DNA of 64,000 bases from Ricordea florida (GCA_949710005.1 OX453280.1:21476207-21540206); one strand, 5' to 3'; positions 36,791 to 44,446 are shown, numbered from the stretch's first letter. Translations and numbers: made by a program. Notes: generated by a model from the letters alone, not told the origin.

Positions 36791-37027
36791 AGTGTGTTGG
36801 AGTTTTTATAGACCGATTTCTTAATCAGGAAATTATCAGAAAATTTATCAGGATTTTATAATTTTTTATCAGGGATTTTATCAGAAAATTTATCAGAGAT
36901 TTTTTTTTCAGTATTTTTAGAGTTTTTATACCCGGATTTTTTTTCAGATTTTATAAGATTTTTCAGGAAATTATCAGGAATTTATCAACGATTTTATCAG
37001 GATTTTTAAAAATGAATTTTTAAAACA
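36791..37027. repeat. Left terminal region with TTATCAG repeats
   Basis: About 240 bp of T-rich DNA has eight or so TTATCAGG/TTATCAGA units and two AGTTTTTATA segments. The position suggests the left terminal repeat and subterminal region of the element. The matching right end is missing. Confidence 0.55.
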
Positions 37028-37040
37028 GATTTAAAGAAAT
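37028..37040 (+). promoter_or_regulatory. TTTAAAG motif before the zinc-repeat gene
   Basis: GATTTAAAGAAAT; the TTTAAA is 25 nt before the ATG at 37,061. Same motif as on the opposite strand. Confidence 0.6.
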
Positions 37041-37060
37041 AATAATGAATTAGAAAATTG

Positions 37061-37663
37061 ATGGAGAAGCTGAATGTGAGAGAATTGGAGAAGCTAAATG
37101 TGATTCAATTGAAAGCCCTAGCTAAAGAGCGGGGTATTGAAAGATATTATTGGAAGACTAGATCCAAACTAATTGAATGTTTAGGTGATATAGACATAGA
37201 CCCAAACACATTATCAAATATTATTAATAAAACAAAAACTAATAAGTATTATTACTGTATTCATGGAAAGTATAAATATTATTGTAAGGATTGTTTTGGA
37301 TCTCAACTATGTCCTCATAATGGAAGAAAAGATCGATGTAAAGAATGCTGTAACGGTACTAGTCTTTGTGAGCATAAAAGGGTGAGGTATATATGTAAAG
37401 ACTGTAATGGGAAAGGAATATGTATTCATGGAAGAAGAAAGGCATATTGTAAAGAGTGTGGAGGATCTCAAATATGTATTCATGAAAGAAATAAAGCTTA
37501 TTGTAAAGAGTGTGGAGGATCTCAAATATGTATTCATGAAAAACAAAGAAGTTTTTGTAAGTTATGTGGAGGATCTCAAATATGCGAACACAACAAACAG
37601 AAGACGCATTGTAAAAAATGTCGCACAACACAAGATACACAACAAAAACATAAAGTTATATAA
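37061..37663 (+). CDS. SAP/Rho-N-like plus Cys-His zinc-repeat protein
   Basis: Chosen start is the ATG at 37,061 (200 aa); an upstream TTG in frame is not needed. Residues 1-45 resemble a SAP/Rho N-terminal fold (LNVIQLKALAKERGIERYY then a KLIECL helix), which binds nucleic acid in other proteins. From residue 66 to the end are seven ~18-residue modules of the form C-x-H-x6-C-x2-C (for example CIHGRRKAYCKECGGSQI), each able to hold one zinc. Such modules are known from large DNA viruses and some algae. The three central modules are almost identical at DNA level, so the array has expanded recently. Role unknown; a DNA-binding regulator or packaging protein is an inference. Confidence 0.75.
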   Translation: MEKLNVRELEKLNVIQLKALAKERGIERYYWKTRSKLIECLGDIDIDPNTLSNIINKTKTNKYYYCIHGKYKYYCKDCFGSQLCPHNGRKDRCKECCNGTSLCEHKRVRYICKDCNGKGICIHGRRKAYCKECGGSQICIHERNKAYCKECGGSQICIHEKQRSFCKLCGGSQICEHNKQKTHCKKCRTTQDTQQKHKVI

Positions 37664-37691
37664 CACAAGTCAGTGTTACATAACAAAATTT
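37655..37691. repeat. 37-bp repeat, copy 1 (over the zinc gene's stop)
   Basis: GTTATATAAC...AAGTCAGTGTTACATAACAAAATTT, repeated at 38,676-38,712 with two changes. It contains two small palindromes and lies between converging genes; a 3'-end signal is possible. Confidence 0.6.
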
Positions 37692-37896
37692 ATCGAAATA
37701 GATACCAAGCTAATCCACCAGCAATAACTATAAATGCTAATATATTCTTTTCATGCTGCGTTGAGTCAATATTATTTTCATGTTTCATTGATTCTAGATT
37801 ATTTTCATGTTTCGTTGATTCTAGATTATTTTCATGTTGAATTGGTTTTGGTTTCGTTTCAGTTCTATGAGGTAACTTTACCTTTGAAGATCCCAT
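37690..37896 (-). pseudogene. Duplicated C-terminal tail of the 512-aa virion protein
   Basis: The 68-codon frame starts MGSSKVKLPHRTETKPKP and ends in the same hydrophobic tail (NILAFIVIAGGLAWYLFR) as the last 57 residues of the 512-aa protein. Only the linker differs: here three KHENNLES-like repeats replace the TDSTQTYSIQ linker. DNA similarity to 38,905-39,118 continues a little upstream of the ATG and stops near 37,936. It is a partial gene duplication; no TTTAAAG motif precedes it, so expression is doubtful. Confidence 0.75.
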
Positions 37897-37959
37897 GTTA
37901 TGTCTTATTCCAACCTGTTTTGCTTCAGTGTTTAGGGAAAAAATTTTATCAAGGATTTA

Positions 37960-38595
37960 TTATATAAATCTTAAACTTAAAGTTATGGGAGAACCCTTCA
38001 GATCAAGTTTTTTCCATTCAATGTCTAATATGCTTAAATCGAAGTGGTTTATGAGGCTCTCATATTTTTGAACTGGAATTGTTGGATAATCCTGTGAGGG
38101 TATGTTAGCAAGTAGGTGTGATGGTGAGAGTTTCACAAGTTCTCCATATTGAGTGTTATTCATATATGACGACTTATTATCCACTATACTACACATAAGT
38201 CTCAGTGGTTCCTTAATCTGTATATTTATGGGGTATAATTTACCAGGATTTATGACTTCAGGCACCCCTAAACCAACTTGTAGCCCTCTTGTAAGTTTAA
38301 TGTTGAAGATTTTATTGGAATATAGATAGTCAACAGTATCAGTCTCAATGATTGTTATCTTTGACCTATCAGTATCATTAAGAAAGATCGATTGGATATT
38401 ACGCAGTGAATATGTACCGGGCATAATTATTATGAGGGGCTGATTCTTATCATTGAACAATATCTGTTGATCCTTGAAATTAATCAATCTTTTGGTTTTT
38501 ATATTACAATCCAGGAGTTGTATCTCCCGAAGATTTTTCAGTGGAGGATCCAAATACACCCTAGTTTCAGACTCGTACATGGTAATGCTCAACAT
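37960..38595 (-). CDS. Candidate minor capsid (penton-like) protein
   Basis: 211 residues, mostly predicted beta structure. The N-terminus TRVYLDPPLKNLREIQLLDC and the later IIIMPGTYSLRNIQSIF (residues 54-70) resemble proteins that accompany double-jelly-roll capsid genes in cnidarian elements (family pattern IP.G.Y....I). A single-jelly-roll penton role is an inference from that company. It shares both ends with the 130-aa protein at 41,124-41,516, which lacks the middle. A TTTAAAG motif lies 26 nt upstream of its ATG. Confidence 0.55.
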   Translation of the reverse strand: MLSITMYESETRVYLDPPLKNLREIQLLDCNIKTKRLINFKDQQILFNDKNQPLIIIMPGTYSLRNIQSIFLNDTDRSKITIIETDTVDYLYSNKIFNIKLTRGLQVGLGVPEVINPGKLYPINIQIKEPLRLMCSIVDNKSSYMNNTQYGELVKLSPSHLLANIPSQDYPTIPVQKYESLINHFDLSILDIEWKKLDLKGSPITLSLRFI

Positions 38596-38616
38596 TTTGT
38601 TTGGTTACTACATATT

Positions 38617-38629
38617 CACCTTTAAATTT
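38617..38629 (-). promoter_or_regulatory. TTTAAAG motif before the penton-like gene
   Basis: Sense AATTTAAAGGTG; 26 nt before the ATG. Confidence 0.6.
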
Positions 38630-38675
38630 CTATAATCAGCATCTGAGAGGAATCGATCCTTAACAAAAACAATAT

Positions 38676-38712
38676 GTTATATAACGTAAGTCAGTGTTAC
38701 ATAACAAAATTT
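38676..38712. repeat. 37-bp repeat, copy 2
   Basis: Near-identical partner of 37,655-37,691; lies between two minus-strand genes. Confidence 0.6.
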
Positions 38713-38901
38713 GCATTGACGTAATCACATTCCTGAGCGACGTTAGAAACCAGCCTTTTTAAAGTAAACTTAAAATCTACTTTTCAACTTCAAATCTACT
38801 TTCCAACTTGCTTGTTGCTATGTCGTAAAAGTATGTAATCTATTGTTCTACACGTGAGCATTAATTTACACACAATCATAATCACGTGAAATACTCATGA
38901 A

Positions 38902-40440
38902 CTACCGAAATAGATACCAAGCTAATCCACCAGCAATAACTATAAATGCTAATATATTCTTTTCATGCTGCGTTGAGTCTGTCTGAATTGAGTATGTTTG
39001 TGTTGAGTCTGTTTTCATTGAGGGTTTTGGTTTCGTTTCAGTTCTATGAGGTAATTTTACTTTTGAAGATCCCATGTTATGTTTTATTCCAACCTTTTTT
39101 GCTTCAGTGTTTAGGGAATTATTTACTCCAAAATTCATATCACTACTAGCCTTCATCAACTTGTTATTAAAACCAGTCACGCTTTCAGTGTTGATTATCA
39201 TATTACTAGGCATTAGCCATACACCAGGAGCAATAGCTAAATCAAGCCGTAATTTCGCTTCCTGTACAGCTAATTGATACCTTTGTATAGAACTCGAAAT
39301 GTCATTCTCGACCACACTATTCTCAAATAAATGTATGAATTCTTGTTGAGTCTCGATCGCTCCCCCACCATTACCGTAAATCGAATTTCTAGTGTTGACT
39401 TGCGCTCCCAATATGCAGTAAACAAAAGCTTCAGCAGATCGATTTAATCTACCAAGTCCAGCTTTAGTGAGTCCATGGCCACTTGTTGGTATAAACCAGG
39501 CATAGTTGAAATCAGCAAAATCATCATTACGGATAAATGAGATGAGATCACCCTTTTCCTTCTTACCTCCTTCATCAGCAAATTTACCACCTTCACCAGG
39601 CCACTGATCAGCTTCATCATCATAATTCCTTACAATATGAACATTTTGATTTCCTCCGCCTCTTCCATTGTATCCAGAACCATAATCAATAAATATATCA
39701 CCCAATCCTCCGTTTCTACCGCCTTTCCATCTAAAATCAGAATTATTAGCAATTCCAAATTCAGCGCACAATCGTTGATATGCAACTTTGTTGTAAGGGT
39801 TGTTGTTTATTACAAAAGGTTGTTCATCAGGTAAGGGAAGACTCAATTCATATAATATCCTCCTTATTGTGAAATATATATGAAACTTAATGAAACTACT
39901 TACTACTTTAGGGTAATTTAGACTTTCAAAAGGACTTATCCCGCAACCAGAGGTCGCGCACCACACTGCAAAGTTAAGCTGTTGAGGCCAATAATTCATA
40001 TCAGGTGCGTTCAACCATTTTCTACTTTGTTTACCAAATTTGAAAGTTACAACTTGGGATGTAAATATGTTTCTCATCTTTGCTGTGAATTTTTTAGTAT
40101 TGGACACGTATATATCAAGTGAGGTTAGCATTTTTGTAATATTACTTGTAAAGTCATCAAAATCAATAGCAGGTATTGGGTAAGATTGATTGGTTATAGT
40201 TAAACTCTTTGGGAATGAACTCAATGTATCATTATCCAATCCTAAATCTTTCCATAGAAGTCTTTTCAAACGAGGTGACAGGTCATCAGTCCATGTTTTT
40301 CCAGTGGGGTCATCATAAGACATTATTGTTGTACCATTCACTTTCCACTTAATGTATCCACCATACGGATCAGCCACAACTTTGAATTGACCTTGATCAG
40401 CCTTTGGATACTTTTTTCTGAAATCATTAAGTAAGCCCAT
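38902..40440 (-). CDS. 512-aa putative virion protein with C-terminal membrane anchor
   Basis: No known enzymatic motif. Features: a conserved-looking core WPQQLNFAVWCATSGCGISP (residues 151-170), a Gly/Asn-rich loop at 238-295 (GRNGGLGDIF...GRGGGNQ), a helical section at 380-405, a basic linker KVKLPHRTETKPKP and a hydrophobic C-terminus (495-510). The core resembles uncharacterised cnidarian proteins linked to capsid genes. A large structural or entry-related virion protein is a guess; host-gene similarity was not seen. Its last 57 residues are duplicated downstream. Promoter-like TTTAAA 30 nt before ATG. Confidence 0.6.
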   Translation of the reverse strand: MGLLNDFRKKYPKADQGQFKVVADPYGGYIKWKVNGTTIMSYDDPTGKTWTDDLSPRLKRLLWKDLGLDNDTLSSFPKSLTITNQSYPIPAIDFDDFTSNITKMLTSLDIYVSNTKKFTAKMRNIFTSQVVTFKFGKQSRKWLNAPDMNYWPQQLNFAVWCATSGCGISPFESLNYPKVVSSFIKFHIYFTIRRILYELSLPLPDEQPFVINNNPYNKVAYQRLCAEFGIANNSDFRWKGGRNGGLGDIFIDYGSGYNGRGGGNQNVHIVRNYDDEADQWPGEGGKFADEGGKKEKGDLISFIRNDDFADFNYAWFIPTSGHGLTKAGLGRLNRSAEAFVYCILGAQVNTRNSIYGNGGGAIETQQEFIHLFENSVVENDISSSIQRYQLAVQEAKLRLDLAIAPGVWLMPSNMIINTESVTGFNNKLMKASSDMNFGVNNSLNTEAKKVGIKHNMGSSKVKLPHRTETKPKPSMKTDSTQTYSIQTDSTQHEKNILAFIVIAGGLAWYLFR

Positions 40441-40463
40441 CTTATTATTTATGTTGATAATTA

Positions 40464-40478
40464 GATTTTTTTAAATCA
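40464..40478 (-). promoter_or_regulatory. TTTAAA motif before the 512-aa gene
   Basis: Sense GATTTAAAAAAATC, 30 nt upstream of the ATG. Confidence 0.55.
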
Positions 40479-40516
40479 ACACCGTTCTTTTCTAATATTA
40501 AGCTCAAATGAAAATT

Positions 40517-41113
40517 TTAACGTGTGGGAACGGTTAGCTCCTTTAATATGTCTGCACGAACCTCTCTCCTTATCTGCGACATATTTAAGTTTTTTTCAGT
40601 ATCTTTCCGAAATTTTTGACGGATTTCGAGTTTTAGTTTTTCAAACTTTTCTAACTCTGCTAAAATTATGGAAAATTCTTGGTCAGATATGTTGTTATCT
40701 TTCAGTGCCTTTGAAACCAAGTCGTTAATGGTGTTTACCTTTGCTTTTGCTAGAGAAACAGTCTTTTCATGTTTACTAACTTTTTGTGAAAGTCGTTTAG
40801 AAGCCGCACCGAATCCGACCGAAATACCACCACAAAGGCCACCAACCGTTCCTAATGGGATACCAACAACAGCACCAAAACCAGTAAGGGAGGTTCCTAG
40901 TCCACTTGCAGATAGTATAACTGAAAACACCCCACTACCAACACTGATTTTAGTAAATATCCCCCTAGCTCTATTGTATTTTTTCCTTACATCCTCATAA
41001 TGTTTAATTTCCTTCTCAAGATTTTGTAGTACTTCGCATGACTTTTGTAGCCTGAAATTAAGTGGATCTCCGTTAATAGGCACTTGTGGATAAATTCTAT
41101 TGTAGTCTTCCAT
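40517..41113 (-). CDS. 198-aa Gly-rich membrane protein
   Basis: An N-terminal helical stretch (SCEVLQNLEKEIKHYEDV) precedes a long Gly/Val/Leu-rich hydrophobic region (residues about 55-108, with SGLGTSLTGFGAVVGIP and TVGGLCGGISVGFG), then an amphipathic helical C-terminus (KHEKTVSLAKAKVNTINDLV, ISDQEF). I associate this type with cnidarian mobile elements and host copies. A membrane-embedded virion or membrane-disrupting protein is possible; the function is unknown. TTTAAAG motif 24 nt upstream. Confidence 0.6.
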   Translation of the reverse strand: MEDYNRIYPQVPINGDPLNFRLQKSCEVLQNLEKEIKHYEDVRKKYNRARGIFTKISVGSGVFSVILSASGLGTSLTGFGAVVGIPLGTVGGLCGGISVGFGAASKRLSQKVSKHEKTVSLAKAKVNTINDLVSKALKDNNISDQEFSIILAELEKFEKLKLEIRQKFRKDTEKNLNMSQIRREVRADILKELTVPTR

Positions 41114-41123
41114 TTTTTTCTGA

Positions 41124-41516
41124 TTAACATGAAAGCTTTAAATTAATTAGGATTTCTTCGTTATATATTAAGGTAGGCTTTTTTCCAGCTTTATTAATAA
41201 TCCATAAATTAAAATAGTTGACTGGATTTTTGGTTGGTGGAACTTTTAAACTAAGATGATCTTCATATGGAGGAATAACAGCGAGTATTTGTGAGGGTTT
41301 AAGTTCTAAATTTTTACCTATAGTTTTAAAACAATTAGAATATGAAGACTTTGACTCTATTAGATCACACATTATGTACAAAGGATTTGTATAGCTTGCT
41401 TTACGAAGGTAACAAAATTGTAATTGTATCTCTTTTACATTGGTTAAGGGCGGATCCAGATAAATTCTTGTTTCAGGAGTTAGCATAGTTATAGTTAGAA
41501 ATATTGTCTCATTCAT
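41124..41516 (-). CDS. Short paralogue of the penton-like protein
   Basis: 130 residues. Residues 12-35 (TPETRIYLDPPLTNVKEIQL) and the C-terminal part (LYIMCDLIESKSSY, LKPSQILAVIPPYED) align with both ends of the 211-aa protein, but about 85 central residues, including its PGTY motif, are absent. It is either a specialised form or an internal deletion that stayed in frame. Its own promoter-like motif argues for a working gene at the time of insertion. Confidence 0.6.
   Translation of the reverse strand: MNETIFLTITMLTPETRIYLDPPLTNVKEIQLQFCYLRKASYTNPLYIMCDLIESKSSYSNCFKTIGKNLELKPSQILAVIPPYEDHLSLKVPPTKNPVNYFNLWIINKAGKKPTLIYNEEILINLKLSC
41132..41145 (-). promoter_or_regulatory. TTTAAAG motif before the 198-aa gene
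   Basis: Sense AATTTAAAGCTTTC. Confidence 0.6.
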
Positions 41517-41526
41517 TATTTTTTAC

Positions 41527-42648
41527 TTATCTCCTCTTCTTTTTAAATTGTTCCACAAAATATAGAACCACAGCCACTATCAACAACCAAGCGTTCTTAC
41601 CTAAAAATCCAATAACCTCTCCTGCAGTCTTGAACAGGAAGCTCACGATAGCTCCAACCATTCCAGGCAATATTTCACCGAGTTTCTTACCAATAGTTTT
41701 CAAACCATTACCAACACCTTTGCCCAATTTGGTTAGACCTTTAGAAAGATTAGAAACGATAACACCAATGACCACGCCTACAGCACTCACAACAGCAAAG
41801 ACTGTAAAACCATACTTTTTAAAGATAGCCTTAACACGATCACGAAGAGGCATCTTTTTAAATATTTCATCATTTTGTCTCTCTAGATCGCTTATTTGTT
41901 CTTGATTTAAAATTATCTTCTTTCTCGATAGTTCTTCAAATTCATTAACCTTGGATTGTAAACGATCTCTACTTTGTTCTACTTTTGTTAAATTGGACAG
42001 TCCCTTCTTATTTTTGTCTATTTCATCTTTGTATCGTTTCATTTCAATCAAAAGTTTATCAACCTCTGTTTTAGATTCTATCTTCTGTTTAACAGCTACA
42101 TCCAAATAGCTTTCAATTTCCGCGATTCTGGTTTGATGTTGCTCGATGATTCTACGCTGTTCTTTATCATTATCAATATAACGTTGCCTCTCCAGATCAT
42201 TTGTTTCCACTACTGCTCTTAACCCATCTAGTGCATTAAGTAAATCCTTAATTTTTTCATTCTTTTCATTCAAATCATCAATTAGTTTATTATTATTTAG
42301 AATAAGACTCTGAGAATCAATACCAATTGCTCTCTTGATTGTAACAGGAAGTGACTCATAATTTACCAAATCCCCATTAGAGTCAATAAGTAAATGCTCT
42401 CTATTGTTAACTCGATCAGTTAATTTAACCCATACCCCTCCCTCATCATCAATTCTTGCACTGAATGGTGAATCTAGTGGATTGAAATTGTAGAACTTCT
42501 CTTCTATCTTTTTTAAAGCTAGAGACCTATTGTCTTCTTTACTTTTATTAGTTAGTGTAGGTTCTTTATCATCATCATCATAACCACCCACACCACCAAA
42601 ATCAAGGTCAATTGGACGATCGGCGGATGTATTTGTGGTTGGGTTCAT
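41527..42648 (-). CDS. Coiled-coil protein with C-terminal membrane segments (5' end broken)
   Basis: The present long frame is 373 codons. It has an acidic N-terminus (GGVGGYDDDDKEP), a long coiled coil at about 110-255, and a C-terminal third with two hydrophobic segments (FAVVSAVGVVIGVIV and NAWLLIVAVVLYFVEQF) around an amphipathic Gly/Lys stretch (KGVGNGLKTIGKKLGEILPG). The promoter motif and a second ATG (42,726-42,728) show the gene originally began upstream; that short opening frame stops after 15 codons because of a frame change near 42,690. The amphipathic region suggests membrane interaction during assembly or entry; this is inferred. Confidence 0.6.
   Translation of the reverse strand: MNPTTNTSADRPIDLDFGGVGGYDDDDKEPTLTNKSKEDNRSLALKKIEEKFYNFNPLDSPFSARIDDEGGVWVKLTDRVNNREHLLIDSNGDLVNYESLPVTIKRAIGIDSQSLILNNNKLIDDLNEKNEKIKDLLNALDGLRAVVETNDLERQRYIDNDKEQRRIIEQHQTRIAEIESYLDVAVKQKIESKTEVDKLLIEMKRYKDEIDKNKKGLSNLTKVEQSRDRLQSKVNEFEELSRKKIILNQEQISDLERQNDEIFKKMPLRDRVKAIFKKYGFTVFAVVSAVGVVIGVIVSNLSKGLTKLGKGVGNGLKTIGKKLGEILPGMVGAIVSFLFKTAGEVIGFLGKNAWLLIVAVVLYFVEQFKKKRR
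41540..41551 (-). promoter_or_regulatory. TTTAAA motif before the short paralogue
   Basis: Sense AATTTAAAAAG; lies inside the 3' end of the neighbouring coiled-coil gene, 26 nt before the ATG. Confidence 0.5.
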
Positions 42649-42683
42649 TTCAATATTTTCTCTATCATCACCATCATCACCTA

Positions 42684-42728
42684 TAGATCAGCTGGTTTAA
42701 AGTCTGGTATTTTTTGATATTCATCCAT
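42684..42728 (-). pseudogene. Displaced original start of the coiled-coil gene
   Basis: A 15-codon frame (MDEYQKIPDFKPADL) lies at the expected distance from the TTTAAAG motif. The downstream long frame is open back to about 42,690 in a different register, so a small insertion or deletion separates the two. Confidence 0.55.
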
Positions 42729-42752
42729 AATTTTTTACTCATCAGTAAGAAA

Positions 42753-42763
42753 TCTTTAAACTG
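42753..42763 (-). promoter_or_regulatory. TTTAAAG motif before the coiled-coil gene
   Basis: Sense AGTTTAAAGATTTC, 27 nt before the ATG at 42,728 and about 107 nt before the present long frame. Confidence 0.6.
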
Positions 42764-42778
42764 ATCACAGAATTAACT

Positions 42779-43171
42779 CTAAAAGAATTTACTAACCATA
42801 TAACCCAATGCCAGCATACCACCACCCACATATGCCATCTCCCCCATCTTTTGATTGTCACTAGGCCTATAATAATCAGAGAATTTTGGTTCATGTGTCT
42901 GACTATAAAATTTCAAAGCTTCATCGGTATTAGAAAAATTTTGAGAAGCCTGGTGTTTAGCATCTTTCTGTTGAGAGTACCAATCAATTAGATTCTGTCT
43001 CTTTTCCTGGTATGTAGCATAATCTTTTTGATATTTTTCTAATGCCTTATCGTGTCGTATTCGCTCTGAATCTGTTTTATCACCTGAGAGATATTTTGCA
43101 AGATATGATCCACCAACAAAGGTAGTAGCATTCAAAATAGCTCCACCAACCATCATTGCTATTGCTGCCAT
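42779..43171 (-). CDS. 130-aa protein with two terminal membrane segments
   Basis: A hydrophobic N-terminus (MAAIAMMVGGAILNATTFVG), a charged, Tyr/Lys-rich helical middle (KYQKDYATYQEKRQNLIDW) and a hydrophobic C-terminus (MAYVGGGMLALGYMV). The NFSNTDEALKFYSQTH and FSDYYRPSDNQK blocks resemble uncharacterised cnidarian element proteins. Probably a small virion membrane protein; function unknown. Confidence 0.6.
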   Translation of the reverse strand: MAAIAMMVGGAILNATTFVGGSYLAKYLSGDKTDSERIRHDKALEKYQKDYATYQEKRQNLIDWYSQQKDAKHQASQNFSNTDEALKFYSQTHEPKFSDYYRPSDNQKMGEMAYVGGGMLALGYMVSKFF

Positions 43172-43177
43172 AAATCT

Positions 43178-43396
43178 TTAATTTGGTAAAATCTTTTGAT
43201 CCTCTAAATAAGTTTTTAGGTACATACTACCGGATAGGACAGCGACCCATTTAGCATAGTTTGTAATACTTGAGGAGGGATCGTTCATAAATGATTCTTT
43301 CAGTGCCTTTTTAGCTACATATCCAACTCCAGCTGCTAATCCGATAAGGACTGCTGAATCAGTAACAGTTTTCACAAGTTTGTTTTCAGTTGACAT
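43178..43396 (-). CDS. 72-aa small membrane protein
   Basis: One hydrophobic segment (AVLIGLAAGVGYVAKKAL), then NDPSSSITNYAKWVAVLSGS and a C-terminus YLEDQKILP. Compact, with its own promoter-like motif, and its stop lies 7 bp before the next gene's ATG. No known function. Confidence 0.65.
   Translation of the reverse strand: MSTENKLVKTVTDSAVLIGLAAGVGYVAKKALKESFMNDPSSSITNYAKWVAVLSGSMYLKTYLEDQKILPN
43190..43200 (-). promoter_or_regulatory. Variant TCAAAAG motif before the 130-aa membrane gene
   Basis: Sense ATCAAAAGATTTT, about 22-28 nt before ATG. Weakest match of the set; a closer TTAAAG sits right at the start codon. Confidence 0.4.
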
Positions 43397-43422
43397 AATT
43401 TTTATTGATGATATAGAAAACC

Positions 43423-43431
43423 TTTAAACTA
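43423..43431 (-). promoter_or_regulatory. TTTAAAG motif before the 72-aa gene
   Basis: Sense AGTTTAAAGGTTTT, 27 nt upstream. Confidence 0.6.
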
Positions 43432-43437
43432 CTTTCC

Positions 43438-43857
43438 TCATATCATTGCTATTTTCGGAGTTGGTTTAGGTGGTGGTTGGGAGGGTTGGGTGGGAATATT
43501 TGAGGGTGGAACTTTAGTCGGAACGTGAGATAAATCTACTATTCTGTTTTTGTAGTACCTCATAAACATGTCAACTGCAGTAAACCCTATTCCAACAATA
43601 GATAACACAGTAGTAAAAGATAGCTCTGGAATCCATGCTTTAGGTTCACTCTCTTCATTGTAATTTTCTTCCTGTTTAGTCTCCGCTTGTTCCTTTTCAC
43701 GTTTCATTTCCCTGGCTAACGCTTCTTTAGCTTTTTTGTTATATTCTGCTAGTTTCTTACCAGCTGCAACCTTTTTAGGATCTTTCTCTTTCTTTTTAGA
43801 ATCTTTCTTTTCAGGTATAGGATCCATTGTAATTTGTTCAACAACTTGATCAGACAT
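43438..43857 (-). CDS. 139-aa anchored protein with charged head and proline tail
   Basis: The start is the ATG at 43,857, chosen because it lies 30 nt from the promoter motif; an upstream TTG in frame is not credible. Order: acidic start, a Lys/Glu-rich helix (KKDSKKKEKDPKKVAAGKK), one hydrophobic segment (LSFTTVLSIVGIGFTAVDMF), and a Pro-rich tail (PSNIPTQPSQPPPKPTPK). Likely a membrane-anchored virion component; unknown. Confidence 0.6.
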   Translation of the reverse strand: MSDQVVEQITMDPIPEKKDSKKKEKDPKKVAAGKKLAEYNKKAKEALAREMKREKEQAETKQEENYNEESEPKAWIPELSFTTVLSIVGIGFTAVDMFMRYYKNRIVDLSHVPTKVPPSNIPTQPSQPPPKPTPKIAMI

Positions 43858-43884
43858 AATTATTTTATTTAACAAAGTAAAGAA

Positions 43885-43896
43885 TCTTTAAATCAG
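43885..43896 (-). promoter_or_regulatory. TTTAAAG motif before the 139-aa gene
   Basis: Sense GATTTAAAGATTCT, the best match to the consensus. Confidence 0.65.
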
Positions 43897-44408
43897 TTGT
43901 GCTCAGTTACCTGCTCAGTTTTGTTAGAATAATCAGTATTTGTGCTTGAAACTTCTTGTATTTTGTTGATTTTAATGTGTTTAGCAACCTGGAATAGTCC
44001 GCTGGCAAGTGCTACCAATCTTCCACCTTTTAATGCTAAGAGACCTACAAAGTTTGTCAGTTCACGATTAACCAACTCATCATTCTTCAAGTCTTTACAA
44101 AGCGCTTCTATATCATCCACAGGAACCATGTAAGAAATGGCATGAGAAACTAATTGAAGAGATGAATCTACTAATCCACCACTAATTTTCTTACCTAATA
44201 CTGTCTGGTATCGATTATAATATTTTTCAACATCTTTTACCGTGAGTTTCTTTATATCACCTAGACTCATATCAACACCTAAATATTCCTTTGTAGTTCC
44301 AAGAGATGCGAGAATAGCTAGTGATTCTTGTTTTATTTCAATATCATCATCTTTTATCTCATCTTTTACCTCAGTCTTTTCTTCAATAAAATCTTCAACG
44401 CTTGTCAT
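43893..44408 (-). CDS. 171-aa protein of unknown function
   Basis: An acidic N-terminus (EEKTEVKDEIKDDDIEI) precedes a mostly helical body (LGVDMSLGDIKKLTVKDVEK, LVDSSLQLVSHAISYMV) and a moderately hydrophobic helix near the C-terminus (RLVALASGLFQVAKHI). No recognised domain. It follows the ATPase gene immediately, with its promoter-like motif overlapping the ATPase stop. Confidence 0.6.
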   Translation of the reverse strand: MTSVEDFIEEKTEVKDEIKDDDIEIKQESLAILASLGTTKEYLGVDMSLGDIKKLTVKDVEKYYNRYQTVLGKKISGGLVDSSLQLVSHAISYMVPVDDIEALCKDLKNDELVNRELTNFVGLLALKGGRLVALASGLFQVAKHIKINKIQEVSSTNTDYSNKTEQVTEHN

Positions 44409-44434
44409 CTTGCAATTTTTTAATAATAAATAGA

Positions 44435-44446
44435 TTCTTTTAGATC
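44435..44446 (-). promoter_or_regulatory. TCTAAAAG motif before the 171-aa gene
   Basis: Sense GATCTAAAAGAATC, 29 nt from the ATG; one-base variant of the set. Confidence 0.5.

Larger units (their letters stand above)
38596..38901. other. Viral intergenic spacer
   Basis: 306 bp without an open frame. It holds the promoter motif of the gene to its left, the second copy of the 37-bp repeat, and two AAATCTACTTTYCAACTT repeats at 38,770-38,812. Confidence 0.6.

Noticed and set aside
37307-37727. Overlapping frames in the zinc-repeat gene
   Set aside because: Shadows of the repeat-bearing plus-strand gene; the cysteine pattern fits only the chosen frame.
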